A DNA stretch of 9,269 nucleotides from assembly GCA_902478395.1 (NCBI GenBank), contig CABSKZ010000094.1, forward strand, positions 1 through 9,269, written 5' to 3'. The stretch is from an uncultured Eubacteriales bacterium. GTDB lineage: Bacteria; Bacillota; Clostridia; UBA1381; UBA9506. The notes beneath the pieces were generated by a model. The model worked only from the letters and a program-made list of their open reading frames with translations. It was not told the DNA's origin and made no database searches. Positions 6,861-9,269 of this stretch are shown here, piece by piece. Both the position numbers and the translations under genes were made by a program. Each line of letters opens with the position of its first letter. Within the stretch, counting starts at the first letter, position 1.

Positions 6861-7202
6861 ATGATAAGTGCTTTTGCAGAAGGTGCTCAGGCGGCTGGAG
6901 AGGCAGGCGCGGCTAACCCGATGGGAATGATTATGGGACTGCTTCCGATGGTCCTTTTGATTGTTGTGTTTTATTTCATCCTGATTCGTCCGCAGAGAAA
7001 GAAGGACAAAGAGAACAAGGAAATGCTCGCAAACCTGAAGGTCGGGGATTCTATTACGACCATCGGCGGGATTGTCGGGACGATTGTCAGAATCAAGGAT
7101 GAGAAAATCGTAATCGAAACCGGTACAAAAACAGAAAAACAGGTCATGACCATGGAACGCTGGGCGGTCAGAGATGTTGTAAAACCAATCAGCGCGGACT
7201 AA
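6861..7202 (+). CDS. yajC: YajC, Sec preprotein translocase accessory subunit
   Basis: YajC is a small inner-membrane protein that binds the SecDF complex and assists Sec-dependent secretion. The 113-residue product has a short Ala/Gly-rich N-terminus, one hydrophobic helix (about 22-43) ending in the family signature FYFILIRPQRKK (37-48), then a soluble domain with LKVGDSITTIGGIVGTI (59-75). The frame reaches back to an ATG at 6846, but GGAGGT (6848-6853) lies seven bases before the ATG at 6861, so I use 6861 (MISAFAEG). yajC is commonly found with tgt, secD and secF; here none of those is in the window and it is followed by a small membrane protein and the SCIFF pair. Confidence 0.93.
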   Translation: MISAFAEGAQAAGEAGAANPMGMIMGLLPMVLLIVVFYFILIRPQRKKDKENKEMLANLKVGDSITTIGGIVGTIVRIKDEKIVIETGTKTEKQVMTMERWAVRDVVKPISAD

Positions 7203-7276
7203 TTTAAGCATAATTTCTTTCTGGATTGAATAATTATGTACTAGTAACATGATTAGGAGATTCAGGAGGGTTCATT

Positions 7277-7702
7277 ATGTATAGCGAAGACTATAAAATG
7301 GTCAAGGACACCGGGTCGTTTAAAACCGGGGCAGTCAATTTCGGAAAGGGGATGCTTTGGGCGTTTCTTTTCACGGTGATTGTGTTCGCCTTTGCGGCGC
7401 TGCTGCTTACGTATACACCGGTTTCGGAAAAAACAGTCCCGTTTATTGTGGTGATTACCGCGGTAATCAGCATGATAATCGCGGGGATGATTTCCTCCCG
7501 GTCCGCGCGGAGCAAGGGGTATTTAAACGGTGCAATAACCGGCGTTTTGTATGTTTTGGTTTTATATTTTATTTCCGCAATCGTCGCGGGCAGCTTCTAT
7601 TTTAACCACTACATATTGGTGATGCTGATAGTGGGGCTGTTTGCCGGGGCGTTCGGCGGCATTATGGGAATTAACATGTCATCAGACAGAAGAAAAAGAT
7701 GA
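7277..7702 (+). CDS. Four-helix membrane protein, TIGR04086 family-like
   Basis: The 141-residue product has four predicted hydrophobic helices, at about 25-46, 54-72, 82-104 and 110-132, and a basic C-terminus (DRRKR), so it should be an integral membrane protein. Small Gly/Ala residues are common in the helices (LFAGAFGGIMG, 121-131). It resembles, from memory, the uncharacterised TIGR04086 membrane family of Firmicutes; that assignment is by recollection and layout, not search. AGGAGG within 7264-7270 precedes the ATG. It sits 74 bp after yajC and only 14 bp before scfA, so it is probably co-transcribed with the peptide gene. A role in peptide export or tolerance is an inference only. No catalytic motif is visible. 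Confidence 0.8.
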   Translation: MYSEDYKMVKDTGSFKTGAVNFGKGMLWAFLFTVIVFAFAALLLTYTPVSEKTVPFIVVITAVISMIIAGMISSRSARSKGYLNGAITGVLYVLVLYFISAIVAGSFYFNHYILVMLIVGLFAGAFGGIMGINMSSDRRKR

Positions 7703-7716
7703 TAGGAGGAAACACA

Positions 7717-7857
7717 ATGAAACACATTAAAACTTTGAATAAGGCAAGCTTGAAGGACAGCATGAAAAAGGGCGGCTGCGGCGAATGCCAGACCTCCTGC
7801 CAGTCCGCTTGCAAAACTTCCTGTACGGTTGCAAACCAGAAGTGTGAAAGAGTTTAA
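7717..7857 (+). CDS. scfA: SCIFF ranthipeptide precursor (six cysteines in forty-five)
   Basis: A 46-residue peptide substrate for the downstream radical SAM maturase. It begins MKHIKTLNKASLK, the conserved SCIFF leader, and carries six cysteines at 21, 24, 28, 32, 36 and 43 in the pattern CGECQTSCQSACKTSC. In characterised SCIFF systems the maturase makes a thioether between Cys32 and Thr37; both are present here at the same positions (Cys32, Thr37). A Gly-Gly at 19-20 just before the first Cys could mark a leader/core boundary, but this is not established. AGGAGG (7704-7709) lies seven bases before the ATG. The biological role is unsettled; signalling has been proposed in some clostridia. 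Confidence 0.95.
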   Translation: MKHIKTLNKASLKDSMKKGGCGECQTSCQSACKTSCTVANQKCERV

Positions 7858-7871
7858 TCTTTAAGGGAACC

Positions 7872-7901
7872 GGAAGCGGCGACGTCATGTTGCCGCTTTT
7901 T
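7872..7901 (+). terminator. Terminator-like hairpin between scfA and scfB
   Basis: AAGCGGC (7874-7880) pairs perfectly with GCCGCTT (7892-7898). The inner bases can extend the stem by about four pairs, two of them G-U, leaving a three-base loop. A run of T follows (7897-7901). It lies 15 bases after the scfA stop and 24 bases before the scfB ATG, with no new promoter seen, so it probably acts as a leaky terminator or 3' stabiliser keeping precursor mRNA above maturase mRNA. Confidence 0.65.
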
Positions 7902-7925
7902 ATCATGTTAAGGGGGATTTGCAAA

Positions 7926-9269
7926 ATGGTACATAAATTTACGCTCGATGATACCAATATTGTGCTGGATGTCTACAGCGGCGCGGTCCATGTGGTGGAC
8001 AAGCTGACGATGGAGATTCTGGAAATTATCGGGGATGATTATATTGGCGTGCCGGATTTAAATGGAAACGAAATTGTGAACCGGCTTCCGGGCTATGAGA
8101 AGCAGGAGATTCTGGATGCTTATGGCGATATCCAGGAGCTGGCGCGCGAAGAGTTGTTGTTCACGCCTGATTTATATAAAACCTATGCAGAGAACTGGCA
8201 TAAGCAGTCGGTTGTAAAAGCAATGTGCCTGCACATTGCGCACGACTGTAACCTGCGTTGTAAATATTGCTTTGCAGGTACGGGCGACTATGCTGGAAAG
8301 CGGAGTTTAATGCCGCTTGAGGTTGGGAAAAAGGCGATTGATTTTGTGATCCGCCATTCCGGAAACCGGAGAAATATTGAAATTGACTTTTTCGGCGGCG
8401 AGCCGCTCATGAATTTCGAGGTCGTTAAAGGTATCGTTGCGTACGCGCGGGAAGAGGAAAAGAAATATAACAAAAACTTCCGTTTTACAATTACAACGAA
8501 TGGTATTTTGCTGGATGAGGAGAAAAAACAGTTTATTAATGAAAATATGGTGAATATCGTCCTGAGCCTAGACGGACGAAAAGAAGTCAACGACCGGATG
8601 CGCTGCCGCATAGACGGTACGGGGTCCTATGACAACATTGTCAAAAAATATCAGGATATTGCGGATTCCCGTGGGCAGGACAATTACTATGTGCGGGGAA
8701 CGTTCACCCGGTATAATCTCGATTTTGCAAAAGATGTGCTGCATTTTGCCGATTTAGGCTTCAAGCAGGTTTCGGTCGAGCCGGTTGTGGCGGACGAGAA
8801 AGAGGACTATGCGCTGCGGGAGTCGGATATCGAACAGATTTACAGGGAATATGAAGAATTGGCAAAGGAATATATCCGGCGCAGACAAGAAGGAAACGGC
8901 TTCAATTTCTTTCACTTCATGATAGATTTAGAGGGCGGGCCGTGTGTCGCAAAACGGCTTTCCGGCTGCGGGTCCGGTCATGAATATGTGGCGGTGACGC
9001 CGGATGGGGACATTTATCCCTGTCATCAGTTTGTAGGAAATGAAGAAATGAAAATGGGAAGCGTATTCTCGGATGGATTGGATGAATCCATTAAAACTAT
9101 GTTTGAAAGCTCGAATGTCTATACAAAAGAGGCGTGTAAGAACTGCTTCGCAAAATTCTATTGCAGCGGTGGCTGTCCGGCAAATGCCTATTTGTACAAT
9201 GGAAATATTAATTCACCTTTGGAATTGACCTGCAAGCTACAACGCAAGCGGGTGGAATGTGCGTTGTAC
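7926..9269 (+). CDS. scfB: SCIFF radical SAM/SPASM maturase, C-terminus cut by window edge
   Basis: This iron-sulfur enzyme installs a thioether crosslink in ScfA; family relatives include CteB and Tte1186. The 448 codons present start with a leader-binding region (about 1-90, RRE-like: MVHKFTLDDTNIVLDV). The radical SAM core follows, with CNLRCKYC (Cys108, Cys112, Cys115 binding the SAM cluster), DFFGGEP (154-160) and TTNG (190-193). The C-terminal SPASM/auxiliary-cluster domain has cysteines at 340, 348, 366, 404, 407, 413, 417 and 436, enough for two auxiliary 4Fe-4S clusters. AGGGGGA (7911-7917) lies eight bases before the ATG. The family is about 450 residues or a little longer, so only a short tail is likely missing. 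It directly follows scfA, its substrate gene. Confidence 0.95.
   Translation, partial: MVHKFTLDDTNIVLDVYSGAVHVVDKLTMEILEIIGDDYIGVPDLNGNEIVNRLPGYEKQEILDAYGDIQELAREELLFTPDLYKTYAENWHKQSVVKAMCLHIAHDCNLRCKYCFAGTGDYAGKRSLMPLEVGKKAIDFVIRHSGNRRNIEIDFFGGEPLMNFEVVKGIVAYAREEEKKYNKNFRFTITTNGILLDEEKKQFINENMVNIVLSLDGRKEVNDRMRCRIDGTGSYDNIVKKYQDIADSRGQDNYYVRGTFTRYNLDFAKDVLHFADLGFKQVSVEPVVADEKEDYALRESDIEQIYREYEELAKEYIRRRQEGNGFNFFHFMIDLEGGPCVAKRLSGCGSGHEYVAVTPDGDIYPCHQFVGNEEMKMGSVFSDGLDESIKTMFESSNVYTKEACKNCFAKFYCSGGCPANAYLYNGNINSPLELTCKLQRKRVECALY

Noticed and set aside
7226..7254. Possible promoter between yajC and the membrane protein gene
   Set aside because: TTGAAT and ATGATT at 17 bp spacing match consensus poorly; such matches are expected by chance in AT-rich gaps.
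1..9269. CRISPR array, insertion sequence, prophage, tRNA or riboswitch
   Set aside because: I saw no regularly spaced repeats, transposase or integrase motifs, tRNA-like cloverleaf or recognisable riboswitch; the gaps are short and explained by promoters.

Overview
The window looks like core chromosome of a Gram-positive anaerobe of class Clostridia, most likely a moderate-GC Oscillospiraceae/Ruminococcaceae-type genome. The best evidence is the SCIFF peptide gene with its radical SAM maturase, a pair that is near-universal in Clostridia and rare elsewhere, lying beside yajC and a small four-helix membrane protein. Strong AGGAGG ribosome sites, consensus sigma-A promoters and a MurD of Firmicutes style agree. 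The taxonomic placement is inference; no rRNA or tRNA is present.

Left arm (minus strand, 5357 down to 1). A TTTACA-17-TATAAT promoter drives murD, which starts at TTG. murD is followed, without gaps, by three consecutive M42 (TET/PepA-type) aminopeptidase paralogues. The junctions overlap by 4, 19 and 16 nt, so the four genes read as one translationally coupled operon. After a gap of about 120 bp, pyk (pyruvate kinase) starts from its own TTGACA-17-TATGAT promoter and runs off the left edge.

Right arm (plus strand, 5383 to 9269). A TTGACA-17-TATACT promoter, back to back with the murD promoter, drives folC. A second promoter (TTGCGA-17-TATAAT) drives yajC, followed by a four-helix membrane protein (TIGR04086-like), the 46-residue SCIFF precursor (scfA), a terminator-like hairpin, and the SCIFF radical SAM/SPASM maturase (scfB). 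scfB runs off the right edge with probably only a few residues missing.

How the genes work together. MurD and FolC are both Mur-ligase-fold enzymes, one for peptidoglycan and one for folate polyglutamylation. The three M42 enzymes probably trim peptides in the cytosol and could form homo- or hetero-dodecamers. ScfB is expected to install a Cys-to-Thr thioether in ScfA, giving a ranthipeptide; YajC and the small membrane protein are its linked membrane neighbours. All gene families here are known. The points most worth following are the triple M42 operon with its duplicated junction sequence, the Asp-to-Glu metal ligand in the middle M42 enzyme, the hairpin between scfA and scfB, and the 9-A tract inside the pyk promoter spacer.
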